DNA from: CALGLS01 sp047626155
Lineage (GTDB): Bacteria > Bacteroidota > Bacteroidia > Chitinophagales > Saprospiraceae
Reading direction: 5' to 3'
Assembly: GCA_047626155.1 (NCBI GenBank)
Contig: JBLHRR010000004.1
Location: 1-64,000, forward strand
Length of the DNA stretch: 64,000 nucleotides
Position 1 is the stretch's first letter; each line of letters starts with the position of its first letter. A program made the position numbers and the translations under genes. Positions 8,859-18,877 of the stretch are shown one piece after another. The notes beneath the pieces were generated by a model. The model worked only from the letters and a program-made list of their open reading frames with translations, was not told where the DNA came from and made no database searches.

Positions 8859-11318
8859 ATGAAAGTACTCAAATTTGGTGGCTCTTCAGTTGCCAAGCCA
8901 GAACGTATTCAAGCAGTTATAGACATACTCAACAGCTATTATAAAAATGGAGAACAATTCACCGTTGTTTTTTCTGCTTTAGGCGGGGTGACCGATTCCT
9001 TGATCAATATGAGTAAGTTGGCCTCTAAGGGAGATAACAGTTACCTAGAAGAGTTTGAAAGCTATTGCACGCGTCATCGCGAAACTGCGGAGCATTTGCT
9101 ATCCGGTGAGTATTTAAAAACCGCTCTTGCTGAATTAGAAAAAAACGAAAATAATCTACGTAATTTCCTTCAAGGTATCTTTCTACTTTGGGAAGCTTCT
9201 CCTAGAGCCATGGACTATGTTACCAGTTTTGGGGAACGAAATTCTGCTTTTCTAATAAGTATTGCTTGTCAACAAAATGGAATAAATGCTCGTTTTTTAG
9301 ATGCTAGAAAGGTGATAAAGACCGATGCTGCTTTTGGTGTAGCTAAAGTTAATTTCAAATTAACTGATGAATTAGTCAGCAAGTACTACCAAGAAAATCC
9401 TGAAATCCATATTGTGACTGGCTTCGTTAGTTCCACTAAAGGTGGCTTGAGCACCACGCTGGGCCGAGGTGGTTCCGACTATACCGCCGCTATTTTAGCA
9501 GCCGCCTTAGAGGCTGATTGTATTGAAATCTGGACTGATGTAAATGGAGTACTTACTGCTGATCCGAGAAAAGTTCAGAAGGTTTTTACCATTCCTGAAA
9601 TGAGTTATGCGGAAGCGATGGAAATGTCTCATTTTGGAGCCAAGGTTATTTATCCTCCAACCCTACTACCTGCATTACATAAAAATATTCCTTTATATAT
9701 TAAAAATACCTTTAACCCTACATTTGAAGGAACACACATATCCTCTAAAGTAAAAATGGATGGACAGGACGTTCGTGGTATTTCGTCTATAAACGACATT
9801 TCCTTGATGACCTTACAAGGATCAGGACTTTTCGGTATTCCAGGTATTGCTGCTCGCTTATTCAATTCATTGGCTTTAGCCAAAGTAAATATCATTCTCA
9901 TTACTCAAGGATCTTCTGAATCCTCTATAACTTTTGCAGTAACGCCTAAATCAGCTAAGAAAGCCAAAAGAATAGTGGAGGAAGCTTTCCAATTTGAATT
10001 AAAAGAAGGGAGCGTTGAACCTATAAAGTTAGAAACGGAATTATCAGTGATTGCAATCATTGGTGAGAATATGAGGTACCATCCTGGAATTGCCGGTAGG
10101 CTGTTTACCGCACTTGGTAAAAATGGAGTTAACTGCGTAGCAATAGCACAGGGTTCTTCTGAATTAAATGTATCTATAGTTATTAACAGAGCTGATGAAG
10201 AAAAAGGGTTAAACGCCTTACACGAAACATTCTTCCTTTCTAAAACAAAAGTCTTACATCTTTTTATTGCTGGTGTTGGATTGATTGGCAGTACCCTACT
10301 AAAACAGATTAGCCAACAGGCTGATTACTTATTGGAAAAGCAATCATTGGAATTAAGAATCGTTGGTTTGTCCAATAGTAAAAAAATGCTTTTTGATACT
10401 AATGGTATAAACCTTGATGATTGGAAAGCGGATTTGATGGCTTCTGAGCAAACAGCTTCTATCGGTGGTTTTGTTCAGGAAATGAAAAAACTCAATTTAG
10501 CCAATAGTATCTTTGTAGATAATACGGCGAGTGAACAAGTTGCGAATCAATATGAATCCATCCTTGATTCCAGTATTTCTATTTCTACTCCAAATAAGAT
10601 AGCGACCTCTTCTTCTTATCCACAATACTTGCGTTTGAAAAAGATCGCAGTGAAGCGTGGTGTCCAGTTTTTGTATGAAACTAACGTTGGAGCCGGCCTA
10701 CCAGTTATTAACACTTTACACGATCTTATCCACAGTGGCGACCAAATTATAAAGATCGAAGGCGTCCTTTCTGGCTCAATGTCTTTTATATTCAATTGTT
10801 TTGACGGATCAGAAGAGTTTAGCATCGTTGTGGAGAAAGCTAAGGAATTGGGATATACTGAACCAGATCCAAGGCTTGACTTAATGGGAGTTGACATCCG
10901 TAGAAAAATCATCATTCTGGCAAGAGAGTCTGGAATCCCACTGGAAGCTAAAGATGTGGTCATTGAGCAAATCCTCCCGGACGCTTGTATCGAAGCAAAA
11001 GATGTGGAGACCTTCTTTTCCATTTTAAAAGAAAATAACAATACATTTGCAGAATTACAATCTACAGCTGCTAAGGAAAACAAAGTACTTCGTATGGTGG
11101 CTACACTAGATAATGGTAAGGCCAACATCCGTTTAAGAGCTGTAGGCGCAGATCATCCATTCTATAGCCTTTCTGGAAGCGATAATATGATTGTCTTTAC
11201 GACTAAAAGATATAATGAACGTCCTTTGGTGATTAGAGGCCCCGGAGCTGGAGCTGAAGTAACTGCCGCTGGAGTATTTGCTGAGGTAATAAAACTAGGA
11301 AACAATACACGTAACTAA
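8859..11318 (+). CDS. thrA: Bifunctional aspartate kinase / homoserine dehydrogenase I
   Basis: Catalyses the first and third steps from aspartate to threonine and methionine. The N-terminal aspartokinase starts with KFGGSS (residues 5-10) and contains LGRGGSDYTA. The middle part (about 310-460) carries the two ACT-type regulatory repeats (GIAARLFNSLALAKVNI, GIAGRLFTALGKNGVNC), the usual site of threonine feedback. The homoserine dehydrogenase half begins around residue 468 with the Rossmann motif LFIAGVGLIGSTLL and includes EGVLSGSMSFIFN. Its 819 residues match E. coli ThrA (820). It is first in thrA-thrB-thrC, 23 bp before thrB. I looked for a threonine/isoleucine-rich leader peptide in the 175-bp leader and did not find one. 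Confidence 0.98.
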   Translation: MKVLKFGGSSVAKPERIQAVIDILNSYYKNGEQFTVVFSALGGVTDSLINMSKLASKGDNSYLEEFESYCTRHRETAEHLLSGEYLKTALAELEKNENNLRNFLQGIFLLWEASPRAMDYVTSFGERNSAFLISIACQQNGINARFLDARKVIKTDAAFGVAKVNFKLTDELVSKYYQENPEIHIVTGFVSSTKGGLSTTLGRGGSDYTAAILAAALEADCIEIWTDVNGVLTADPRKVQKVFTIPEMSYAEAMEMSHFGAKVIYPPTLLPALHKNIPLYIKNTFNPTFEGTHISSKVKMDGQDVRGISSINDISLMTLQGSGLFGIPGIAARLFNSLALAKVNIILITQGSSESSITFAVTPKSAKKAKRIVEEAFQFELKEGSVEPIKLETELSVIAIIGENMRYHPGIAGRLFTALGKNGVNCVAIAQGSSELNVSIVINRADEEKGLNALHETFFLSKTKVLHLFIAGVGLIGSTLLKQISQQADYLLEKQSLELRIVGLSNSKKMLFDTNGINLDDWKADLMASEQTASIGGFVQEMKKLNLANSIFVDNTASEQVANQYESILDSSISISTPNKIATSSSYPQYLRLKKIAVKRGVQFLYETNVGAGLPVINTLHDLIHSGDQIIKIEGVLSGSMSFIFNCFDGSEEFSIVVEKAKELGYTEPDPRLDLMGVDIRRKIIILARESGIPLEAKDVVIEQILPDACIEAKDVETFFSILKENNNTFAELQSTAAKENKVLRMVATLDNGKANIRLRAVGADHPFYSLSGSDNMIVFTTKRYNERPLVIRGPGAGAEVTAAGVFAEVIKLGNNTRN

Positions 11319-11341
11319 TTGATTATCAATGTTTTAAAAAT

Positions 11342-12271
11342 ATGACGAACGTAGGTTTAAAAGTTTTTGCTCCTGCATCTGTAGCTAATGTAGCTTGCGG
11401 ATATGACGTATTAGGTCTGGCTCTGGAGAAACCAGGTGATGAAATATATGTCAGATTTTCTAACAACCCCGGGTTTAGAATTACCAAAATTACTGGAGGC
11501 AAGTTGCCATATGAACCAGAAAAGAATACTGCAGGTTTTGCTGCTTTAAAAATGCTGGAACACCTTGAAGAAACTGGAAGAGGTATCGAGATGGAAATTC
11601 ATAAAAAGATGCCTTTTGGTTCTGGGCTCGGTTCTAGTGCAGCAAGTGCAGCAGGAGCCGTGATGGCTATAAATGAATTATTGGGCAGGCCATTAACAAA
11701 AAGGGAAATGCTTCCATTTGCAGTGCAAGGAGAACAAGTTGCAGATGGTGCTTACCATGCCGATAATGTAGCGCCTTCGCTACTCGGTGGTTTTGTTCTA
11801 ATTCGAGATAATGAGACGTTGGATGTTCATCGTTTACCTGCTATTAAAGGTCTTCAAATTGCAATAGTGCATCCTAAAATAGAAATATTGACCAAGTACT
11901 CCAGGTCTGTTTTAAGCGATCAGGTAAGCTTAAAACAAATGATTAAACAAACGGGTTCAGTTGGTGGCTTAGTTACTGCTATGTTCAAAGGAGATCTAGA
12001 ACTCTTACAACGCTCTTTACAAGATGTTGTAATTGAACCTCAACGTGCGCAGCTTATTCCTGGCTTTTATAAGGTACAAGAAGCGGCTATAAATGCCGGT
12101 GCCCTTGGTTGTAGCATTTCAGGAGCAGGGCCATCTATCTTTGCCATCTGCCCGAATAACTTTGTTGCAGAAAATGCTGGGGTTGCAATGCAAGAGGTCT
12201 TTAAAAATATAAATATAAGTAGTACTATCTTTCTCTCTGGAATTAATCATGAAGGAGCTGTTTTAATTTAA
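11342..12271 (+). CDS. thrB: Homoserine kinase
   Basis: GHMP-family kinase that phosphorylates homoserine to O-phosphohomoserine. The ATP-binding loop MPFGSGLGSSAASAAGA lies near residues 93-110, and the C-terminal GHMP motif is GCSISGAGPSIFAI. The N-terminus VFAPASVANVACGYDVLG is the standard ThrB opening. At 309 residues it is of normal length. It lies between thrA and thrC in one operon; the 134-bp gap to thrC is occupied by a family A palindromic element. Confidence 0.97.
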   Translation: MTNVGLKVFAPASVANVACGYDVLGLALEKPGDEIYVRFSNNPGFRITKITGGKLPYEPEKNTAGFAALKMLEHLEETGRGIEMEIHKKMPFGSGLGSSAASAAGAVMAINELLGRPLTKREMLPFAVQGEQVADGAYHADNVAPSLLGGFVLIRDNETLDVHRLPAIKGLQIAIVHPKIEILTKYSRSVLSDQVSLKQMIKQTGSVGGLVTAMFKGDLELLQRSLQDVVIEPQRAQLIPGFYKVQEAAINAGALGCSISGAGPSIFAICPNNFVAENAGVAMQEVFKNINISSTIFLSGINHEGAVLI

Positions 12272-12280
12272 TTTTCACCC

Positions 12281-12388
12281 TTTATTTGACAAATGATGTG
12301 GTTTCTCAAAAGTGATTGAAGTGCAACGGAAGGAGAATTGAAAATCTATTTGAGAAACTATAAAATACGGAATTCGTCAAAGAATCAC
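12281..12388 (+). repeat. Family A palindromic element, copy A1
   Basis: A 108-bp element between thrB and thrC. It begins TTTGACAAATGATGTGG and ends ATACGGAATTCGTCAAAGAA, so its ends are imperfect inverted repeats, as are the inner TTTCTCAAAAG / CTATTTGAGAAA arms. It aligns along its whole length with the reverse complement of 36504-36624, that is, in the same direction relative to transcription. Confidence 0.85.
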
Positions 12389-12405
12389 TATAAATGTATT
12401 TTTTT

Positions 12406-13743
12406 ATGCAACTCTATAGCACAAAGAATCCTGAAGTTTTATTTTCTCTTAAGGAAGCCGTATTAAAAGGACTTCCTGATGATAATGGCTTGTTTGTTCC
12501 AAATAACATTTCAGCCTTACCTGCTTCTTTTTTTGAAAGACTTCCTGAATTAGCTTTTCCTGAATTAGCTTATGAAGTAGCAAAGCATTTATTTGAGGGA
12601 AGTATTCCTGAGCCAGACCTAAAGGAGATTATTACTAAGTCTATTAATTTCCCTGCTCCTTTGATAAAATTAAATGAGCAAACCTCAGTTCTGGAGCTTT
12701 TTCATGGACCTTCTTTAGCCTTTAAAGATTTTGGTGCTCGTTTCATGGCACAGCTGATGGGTTATTTTAATAAAGGAGAAGAGAAAGATTTAATTATACT
12801 CGTAGCTACTTCTGGAGATACTGGTGGAGCTGTTGCCGCTGGTTTTCATAATACACCAGGAATAAAAGTAGTTACCCTCTACCCTTCTGGACGCGTTAGT
12901 CCTTTACAGGAAAAGCAATTAACAACCTTAGGTGGGAATATTTCTGCAATAGAGATTGAAGGTTCTTTTGATGATTGCCAAGCTTTAGTAAAAAAAGCTT
13001 TCCTAGACAAGTCTCTAACGGAAAACATTCGTTTATCCTCTGCTAACTCTATAAATATTGCTCGACTTATCCCTCAATCCTTTTATTATTTTGAAGCATA
13101 TAAACAACTGGGTAAAAACACGAAGCCTCCTGTATTCATCATTCCTTCTGGTAATTTTGGGAACCTCACTGCTGGCTTGTTAGCTAAAAAAATGGGACTA
13201 CCAATTGCTCATTTTATAGCTGCTACAAATAAAAATGATATTGTTCCCTCTTATTTATCTTCTGGTAAATATAAACCTAAACCATCTTTAGCTACTATCT
13301 CAAATGCAATGGATGTTGGTGCCCCTTCTAATTTTTATAGAATGGTATCCTTCTATATGGATCATAAAGCTCCTGTTTCTTTAGAGACTAAGACTTGGGG
13401 GAATATGAAGAAAGATATTTCTGGTTATGGATTTGATGATACTACGACTCAGGAAGCTATGAAACGAGGCTATACCCAATTTAATAACTATGTTTTTGAA
13501 CCACACGGAGCTGTTGGTTTATTAGCCTGGGAAGCTTACTTAAAAGAAAATACAAATGTTCAGGGTATTATTTTAGAGACTGCTCATCCTTCTAAGTTTT
13601 TAGACGTAGTTGAAAAAGTTTTAAAAATCAAGGTAGAGGTCCCTGAGCGATTAGCTCGACTGGCGGATAAGAAGAAAGAAGCAACTTTAATGGCTTCGGA
13701 TTATGAATCATTCAAGAGCTACCTAGAGAAGCATTTCTATTAA
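12406..13743 (+). CDS. thrC: Threonine synthase
   Basis: PLP enzyme converting O-phosphohomoserine to threonine, the last step of the pathway encoded by this operon. The PLP lysine lies in SLAFKDFGARF, and the substrate/phosphate loop is ATSGDTGGAVA. The N-terminus MQLYSTKNPEVLFSLKEAVLKG is typical of the short bacterial form (about 430-450 residues). An upstream in-frame ATG at 12394 would add MYFF; I prefer the ATG at 12406 because family members begin there. Followed by a perfect 20-bp terminator hairpin. Confidence 0.97.
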   Translation: MQLYSTKNPEVLFSLKEAVLKGLPDDNGLFVPNNISALPASFFERLPELAFPELAYEVAKHLFEGSIPEPDLKEIITKSINFPAPLIKLNEQTSVLELFHGPSLAFKDFGARFMAQLMGYFNKGEEKDLIILVATSGDTGGAVAAGFHNTPGIKVVTLYPSGRVSPLQEKQLTTLGGNISAIEIEGSFDDCQALVKKAFLDKSLTENIRLSSANSINIARLIPQSFYYFEAYKQLGKNTKPPVFIIPSGNFGNLTAGLLAKKMGLPIAHFIAATNKNDIVPSYLSSGKYKPKPSLATISNAMDVGAPSNFYRMVSFYMDHKAPVSLETKTWGNMKKDISGYGFDDTTTQEAMKRGYTQFNNYVFEPHGAVGLLAWEAYLKENTNVQGIILETAHPSKFLDVVEKVLKIKVEVPERLARLADKKKEATLMASDYESFKSYLEKHFY

Positions 13744-13757
13744 CTCCATTAAATATT

Positions 13758-13800
13758 AAACAAAAGCCCAGCCTTCAATATGAAGGCTGGGCTTTTGTTT
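13758..13800 (+). terminator. Strong bidirectional terminator of the thr operon
   Basis: A perfect 20-bp stem, AAACAAAAGCCCAGCCTTCA and its complement, with a 3-nt ATA loop and a U-tract (CTTTTGTTT) on each side. It begins 14 bp after the thrC stop. Confidence 0.95.
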
Positions 13801-13907
13801 AATAGAAATTTAGAGTCTTCTTATATATTTAGTAAGCAAGAGGACAGTACTTACCCCGCCCAATACTTCTCCAAGGATTCTCCGTATATTCGACCTCGAT
13901 TCTAAAA

Positions 13908-13923
13908 TGTTCCACGGGGAACA
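13908..13923. promoter_or_regulatory. parS-like 16-mer, site 1
   Basis: TGTTCCACGGGGAACA differs at one central base from the palindrome TGTTCCACGTGGAACA, a variant of the ParB-binding consensus TGTTnCACGTGnAACA. The arms extend to AAATGTTCC / GGAACATTT. No parA or parB is in the window. It may instead be an operator for the downstream gene. Confidence 0.5.
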
Positions 13924-13966
13924 TTTTATTCTAATTATTTAATATCGCAAATAGTAATATTCCAAA

Positions 13967-13982
13967 TGTTCCACGGGGAACA
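13967..13982. promoter_or_regulatory. parS-like 16-mer, site 2
   Basis: An identical copy of TGTTCCACGGGGAACA, 59 bp downstream of site 1 in the same orientation, ending 27 bp before the ATG of the M1 peptidase gene. That is close enough to affect its expression whether or not ParB binds. Confidence 0.5.
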
Positions 13983-14009
13983 CATCACTAATTATTCAAC
14001 AAGTAACAC

Positions 14010-16352
14010 ATGCCTCTAAAGAATGTACTTCTAATCCTTTTCTGTTTTTTATTTGGGTCAATGCCTAATTTATTCTCACAGCAAGACAACATCAATAAGA
14101 ATAAATTTCGCCAATTAGGCCAAGAACTTCCAACTCCTAATGTATACAGAACAGCCTCAGGAGCACCAGGGCATCAGTATTGGCAACAACAAGCCGATTA
14201 CGTAATGGATATAGAAATAGATGATGATAAACAAACCATAAGTGGTTTGGAAACCATTACTTATCATAATAACTCACCAGACCATCTAGATTACTTATGG
14301 TTACAGTTAGATCAAAATGTACGCGCTAAAGATTCTGACTCCTATACCATTACCAATAATACCATATCTGATAAAATGTCTTCAAAGCAGTTAAAAGGAC
14401 TAAAGCCTAAATTTGATGGAGGTTTTAAAATTCAAGAGCTAAAGGATAAATTTGGTAATTCTCTCTCTTATAGCATTAATAAAACAATGATGCGAATTGA
14501 TTTACCAAAGACTCTAGCTCCTGGTGAAAAAACCTATTTTTCTATAAAATGGTGGTATAATATCAATAATAGAGCTACAGACAGAGGTCGATCAGGGTGT
14601 GAGTACTTTAAGGAAAACGACAACTATCTATATGTTATAGCTCAATTTTTTCCTCGAATGTGTGTTTATAATGAAGTAGAAGGATGGCAAAATAAACAGT
14701 TTTTAGGGAATGGAGAATTCGCACTGGCCTTCGGAAATTACGAAGTAAACATTACGGTGCCAGCAGATCATATGGTTGCTGCGACTGGTATACTTCAAAA
14801 CCCAAAAGATGTTTTAACCGACAAACAAATGAGTCGTTTGAAAGAAGCGCGTAAAGAAAGAGAACAACCTATATTCATTGTAACTGAAGAAGAAGCGCGT
14901 AAAGCGGAGAAAAAAAAATCAAAGCATAAAGTAACCTGGGCTTTCAAAGCAGAGAATGTTCGCGATTTCGGATTTGCCTCTTCTAGAAAATTCATTTGGG
15001 ATGCAATGGGCGTTCCAATGAGTAATGGAGAAGTGTCTATGGCCATGTCTATGTATCCAAAAGAAGGAAACCCATTGTGGGAAAAATATTCTACTAAAGC
15101 TGTAGCACACACTTTAAAATGGTATTCACATTATACCTTCGATTATCCATACCCAGTTGCTTGGTCTATTCACACTGATCATATTGGGATGGAATACCCT
15201 ATGATCTGTTTCAATGGTGGAAGGCCAGAAGCAGATGGGACTTATTCTGCACGAACGAAATATGGATTAATCAGCGTGATCATTCATGAAGTAGGACATA
15301 ACTATTTCCCGATGATTGTAAATTCAGATGAACGTCAATGGACCTGGATGGATGAAGGTTTAAATTCTTTTACGCAAACTTTAGCAGAAGCGCAGTGGGA
15401 GAGAGATTACCCATCTCGCCGAGGATCAGCTTCCAGCATTATTGAGTATATGAGAAGTGATAAGACCAAATTAACACCTATTATGACCAACTCTGAATCT
15501 ATTTTTCAATTTGGAAATAATGCTTATGGAAAACCTGCTGCTGGCTTGCATCTTCTACGAGAAACTATTATGGGTAGAGACCTATTCGATTTCGCCTACA
15601 AAACTTATGCTCGTCGTTGGGCCTTCAAACATCCTTCTCCAGCAGACTTCTTTCGAACTATGGAAGATGCTTCTAGTGTGGACCTAGATTGGTTCTGGAG
15701 AGGCTGGTTCTACACTACGGACCATGTAGACATTGCTATTGAATATGTAAACTGGTACCAGATGGACTCTAAAAATCCGGATATAGAAATGGCTGCTAGA
15801 AAACAGGAAAATGAAAATGAACCTAAAACTATCAATAGCATTCGGAATGAAAAAGCCATTTCACAAACACGAGCTGAAAAAGATGCTTCTTTAAATGACT
15901 TTTACAATTTGTACGATGAATTCAAAACTAACGAATCAGATAGAAAAAAATACACTAAATATCTGTCAAGTCTATCCCCAGAAGAAAAGCAATTATTACA
16001 ATCAGGTTCTCATTATTACGAAGTGAAATTTAAAAATATAGGAGGGCTGGTAATGCCTCTCATTGTTGAAATGGAATTCATGGATGGAACTAAAGAAGTG
16101 AAAAGGATACCTGCAGAAATTTGGCTAAAAAACCATGAAACCGTTTCTAAAGTATTCATTACTCAAAAAGAAGTTAAGAGAATAACACTGGATCCTTTTT
16201 TGGAAACAGCAGATACTGATACTGTCAATAACTACTTTCCACCAAAGCAACAGATTAACCGATTTGAGCTATTTAAACGCCAGCGAAGAAACAGCCCTAA
16301 CCTTATGCAGAAAGAGCAGAAAAGCACAAAAGGATCTAATGGGACTAACTAA
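14010..16352 (+). CDS. M1 family metallopeptidase, secreted
   Basis: Zinc peptidase of the M1 clan. The zinc site is HEVGH at 426-430 with the third ligand Glu449 (WTWMDEGLNSF). Instead of canonical GAMEN the substrate loop reads HIGMEYPMICF, which is the usual form in this long-tailed Bacteroidota subgroup. The N-terminus MPLKNVLLILFCFLFGSMPNLFSQQ is a classical signal peptide, so the protein is exported. The last 160 residues are charged, without a recognisable T9SS sorting domain. It stands alone: two parS-like sites lie in front and a bidirectional terminator behind. It is only distantly related to the M1 lipoprotein at 1237-3858. Confidence 0.94.
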   Translation: MPLKNVLLILFCFLFGSMPNLFSQQDNINKNKFRQLGQELPTPNVYRTASGAPGHQYWQQQADYVMDIEIDDDKQTISGLETITYHNNSPDHLDYLWLQLDQNVRAKDSDSYTITNNTISDKMSSKQLKGLKPKFDGGFKIQELKDKFGNSLSYSINKTMMRIDLPKTLAPGEKTYFSIKWWYNINNRATDRGRSGCEYFKENDNYLYVIAQFFPRMCVYNEVEGWQNKQFLGNGEFALAFGNYEVNITVPADHMVAATGILQNPKDVLTDKQMSRLKEARKEREQPIFIVTEEEARKAEKKKSKHKVTWAFKAENVRDFGFASSRKFIWDAMGVPMSNGEVSMAMSMYPKEGNPLWEKYSTKAVAHTLKWYSHYTFDYPYPVAWSIHTDHIGMEYPMICFNGGRPEADGTYSARTKYGLISVIIHEVGHNYFPMIVNSDERQWTWMDEGLNSFTQTLAEAQWERDYPSRRGSASSIIEYMRSDKTKLTPIMTNSESIFQFGNNAYGKPAAGLHLLRETIMGRDLFDFAYKTYARRWAFKHPSPADFFRTMEDASSVDLDWFWRGWFYTTDHVDIAIEYVNWYQMDSKNPDIEMAARKQENENEPKTINSIRNEKAISQTRAEKDASLNDFYNLYDEFKTNESDRKKYTKYLSSLSPEEKQLLQSGSHYYEVKFKNIGGLVMPLIVEMEFMDGTKEVKRIPAEIWLKNHETVSKVFITQKEVKRITLDPFLETADTDTVNNYFPPKQQINRFELFKRQRRNSPNLMQKEQKSTKGSNGTN

Positions 16353-16377
16353 AACGCATTTCTAAGAAAAGCTGATA

Positions 16378-16429
16378 AAATGAAAGAGCCGCTATTTGAT
16401 TCATTTCAAATAGCGGCCCTTTCATTTTA
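16378..16429. terminator. Bidirectional terminator between convergent genes
   Basis: AAAATGAAAGaGCCGCTATTTGA pairs with TCAAATAGCGGCcCTTTCATTTT over about 21 bp, with A/T tracts on both sides. It serves the M1 peptidase (plus) and the hydrolase (minus). Confidence 0.9.
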
Positions 16430-16439
16430 TAAAAATATT

Positions 16440-17213
16440 TTAATCTTTCTTATTTGCCACACTTGTTAAGAACTCCTCCAATATCTGATTAAAGACATCT
16501 GGTTTCTCCATCATGGGGGCATGACCACAGGCATCAACCACTGAAAGTTTAGACCCAGCGATTAATTCATTAAATTTTTCGCCAACGAACAAAGGCGTTA
16601 CGTTGTCCTCACGTCCCCATATTAGTTGAGTAGGAGATTTGATTTGGTGTAATTTATCACCAAGATTATGACGTACAGCAGATTTCGCAGTAGCGATTAC
16701 TCTGATGGCTTTGTTACGATCATTTACAGTATCAAAAACTTCATCGACTAATTCTTTGGTGGCTATTTCAGGATCATAAAAAGTATCCTGGGTTTTTCTT
16801 TTAATGAATTCATAGTCTCCTCTCTTTGGAAAAGTAGACCCTAATGAATTTTCAAATAAGCCAGAACTTCCGGTTAAAGTAAGCGATTGTACTTTATCTG
16901 GATGAGCCAATCCATAGAGTAACGTAACGTGGCCTCCGAGAGAGTTACCAAGCACATTGACTTTATCGAAACCTTTGTACTCCACAAATTTTGCGACGTG
17001 GTCTACCAATCCGGAAACCGATACTTTTCTAATTGGCAATTCAAAAATAGGTAGCATAGGTACCACAACTTTATAGCTCTTGCTAAAATGCTTGATGATC
17101 CCTTCAAAATTACTCAGAGCACCAAAAAGGCCATGAAGTAGCATTAGAACTTCTTCTCCCTCACCAGTCTCAACGTATTTAAAATCTCCTTCTTCCTTAA
17201 GTGTGTGTGGCAT
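16440..17213 (-). CDS. Alpha/beta hydrolase
   Basis: Single-domain alpha/beta hydrolase of 257 residues with no signal peptide, so cytoplasmic. The oxyanion HG motif is LLHGLFGALSNF and the nucleophile elbow is GNSLGG (Ser in G-x-S-x-G). The acid lies in the IWGREDNVTP region and the catalytic His in DACGHAPMMEKP near the end. This set resembles the esterase / C-C hydrolase group, but the substrate cannot be told from sequence. It is encoded alone, 275 bp downstream of the heme A synthase gene on the same strand and sharing a terminator with the M1 peptidase. It is not closely similar to the hydrolase at 23619-24401. Confidence 0.9.
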   Translation of the reverse strand: MPHTLKEEGDFKYVETGEGEEVLMLLHGLFGALSNFEGIIKHFSKSYKVVVPMLPIFELPIRKVSVSGLVDHVAKFVEYKGFDKVNVLGNSLGGHVTLLYGLAHPDKVQSLTLTGSSGLFENSLGSTFPKRGDYEFIKRKTQDTFYDPEIATKELVDEVFDTVNDRNKAIRVIATAKSAVRHNLGDKLHQIKSPTQLIWGREDNVTPLFVGEKFNELIAGSKLSVVDACGHAPMMEKPDVFNQILEEFLTSVANKKD

Positions 17214-17488
17214 GTTAATTATTAAAATTACACAAAAAACAATTCCGTTAATGGGCTTAGTTTTTCGTTGTTAGGTAAGTGACATTTTACACAAAAGTAA
17301 ACAATAATATCATATTTGAACAAAGTGTGCGGCAAATTGGCGGCAACACTCTTTTCCTCTAAAGCATTCCAAATTATAAAAATCAATCCCAAAGTAAGAA
17401 ACTAGCTTATAATCTGTTTGGTAAAAATACCAATAAAGACCGAAAACACTACTATTTACCGCGTTCTTCACATACTTATCCATAATTG

Positions 17489-18562
17489 TTAGTAACTCTT
17501 TTTTGGGCTTTTATAAACTAACAATAAAGCAATCCCCAACAGAATTAAAGCCCCCGCTTGATGCAATACACCATAGCCCACAGGAATACTCCCTTTACAA
17601 TTAATAACAGTCAATATCCCGAGCGTTGCTTGAATTACCAACATAGTTATCAACATGTAAATATTTCGTAAATGAAATGTAGGTATCTTGTTTTTTCTTA
17701 GTTTAAAAACCATCGTTAATCCAATGATTATCAATAGGTAAGCTGTACTCCGATGGGCAAATTGTATGAAAGCAGGCATAAAACTATTTGTATCGTAAAA
17801 TATGAAGTTATCCACATTCCAATTCGCAGCTGTTAATAAGGTATCAGGTAAGTAAACTCCGTTCATATCTGGCCAGGTTGGAAAGAATAATCCGGCTTTC
17901 ATTCCAGACATAATACCGCCAAGAAAAATTTGAATGGCTAAAACGAAAAGAAAGGCTCTAGATCCAGTTATCAACACAGAATTGTTGATAACTGACCTTT
18001 TGGGGGAGAACACTTTATAAGTTGTCCAAAGCAAATAGCTAAACATGATTAGTGCCAAGCTTAAATGGAAGGTTAGTTTATAAGCGTCCACCCAAGGTCG
18101 ATCATTAAGGCCACTTTTTACCATGATCCAGCCTAGTGAAGCCACAAAGATTGTGAGCAGAATAACGAGCAAAAGGTCTCTTGTCAACACTTTAGACAGT
18201 TTTTTTGTGAATAAGAAGAATAAAAAGGGAATTAAAAATACAAACCCCATGGTTCTAGCCCAAAGCCTATGAAAATACTCCCAGAAGTAAATGAACTTAA
18301 ACTCGCTCATCGCCATTCCTTGGTTGATTTTTTCGTACTGAGGAGTCTCTTTGTACAAATCGAACTCTGTATCCCACTGAGCGGAATTTAAAGGCGGTAG
18401 TGTCCCTGTAACGATATCCCACTTGGTAATGGATAAACCAGAACCTGTGATTCTCGTAACACCTCCAATAACCACCTGCATGAAAACCATGACGATTCCG
18501 ATGATTAACCAAACCTTGACGATTTTACTGATTTGATCTTGCGCTAAGAATTTCAATCCCAT
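17489..18562 (-). CDS. ctaA: Heme A synthase (COX15/CtaA family)
   Basis: Integral membrane mono-oxygenase that converts heme O to heme A for cytochrome c oxidase. About eight transmembrane helices are visible. Heme-ligand histidine motifs are EYFHRLWAR, HLSLALI, HRSTAYLL and HQAGALILL. The segment VVIGGVTRITGSGLSITKWD near the N-terminus, followed by a long hydrophilic loop (NSAQWDTEFDLYKETPQYEKI), marks the COX15-like (type 2) form rather than the Bacillus form. At 357 residues it is complete. No oxidase or heme O synthase gene is adjacent. Its presence implies aerobic respiration with an aa3-type oxidase. Confidence 0.96.
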   Translation of the reverse strand: MGLKFLAQDQISKIVKVWLIIGIVMVFMQVVIGGVTRITGSGLSITKWDIVTGTLPPLNSAQWDTEFDLYKETPQYEKINQGMAMSEFKFIYFWEYFHRLWARTMGFVFLIPFLFFLFTKKLSKVLTRDLLLVILLTIFVASLGWIMVKSGLNDRPWVDAYKLTFHLSLALIMFSYLLWTTYKVFSPKRSVINNSVLITGSRAFLFVLAIQIFLGGIMSGMKAGLFFPTWPDMNGVYLPDTLLTAANWNVDNFIFYDTNSFMPAFIQFAHRSTAYLLIIIGLTMVFKLRKNKIPTFHLRNIYMLITMLVIQATLGILTVINCKGSIPVGYGVLHQAGALILLGIALLLVYKSPKKSY

Positions 18563-18877
18563 TTTCTAAAATGTTTTAAATAAAAAAATTCGATTGTTCG
18601 TAGATTGTTCCTGATACTTCGTATTCCAACAAAAAGAAAAACCATTCAAAATAAACCAATCATACCACAAAGAAACAGATTCTGTTTTTAATGAGTTGAT
18701 CTGCCTTAGTAATAGTTGAGTCAAAGAAACCTTTTCATAATAGTGAGGCTATTTTCTTTTTCTGGATGCATTCCAAAATATCCTTTTTCGTTTTGCTTTC
18801 TTACTCATCTTAAAAATGAACTTCAGCTAGCCACGATGTTTGAGGATACTACTCTTCATTTCAATTTTTTCAAAATC

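Noticed and set aside
10616..11128. 170-codon ORF antisense to thrA
   Set aside because: It lies wholly inside the conserved homoserine dehydrogenase half of ThrA; no leader and no recognisable domain.
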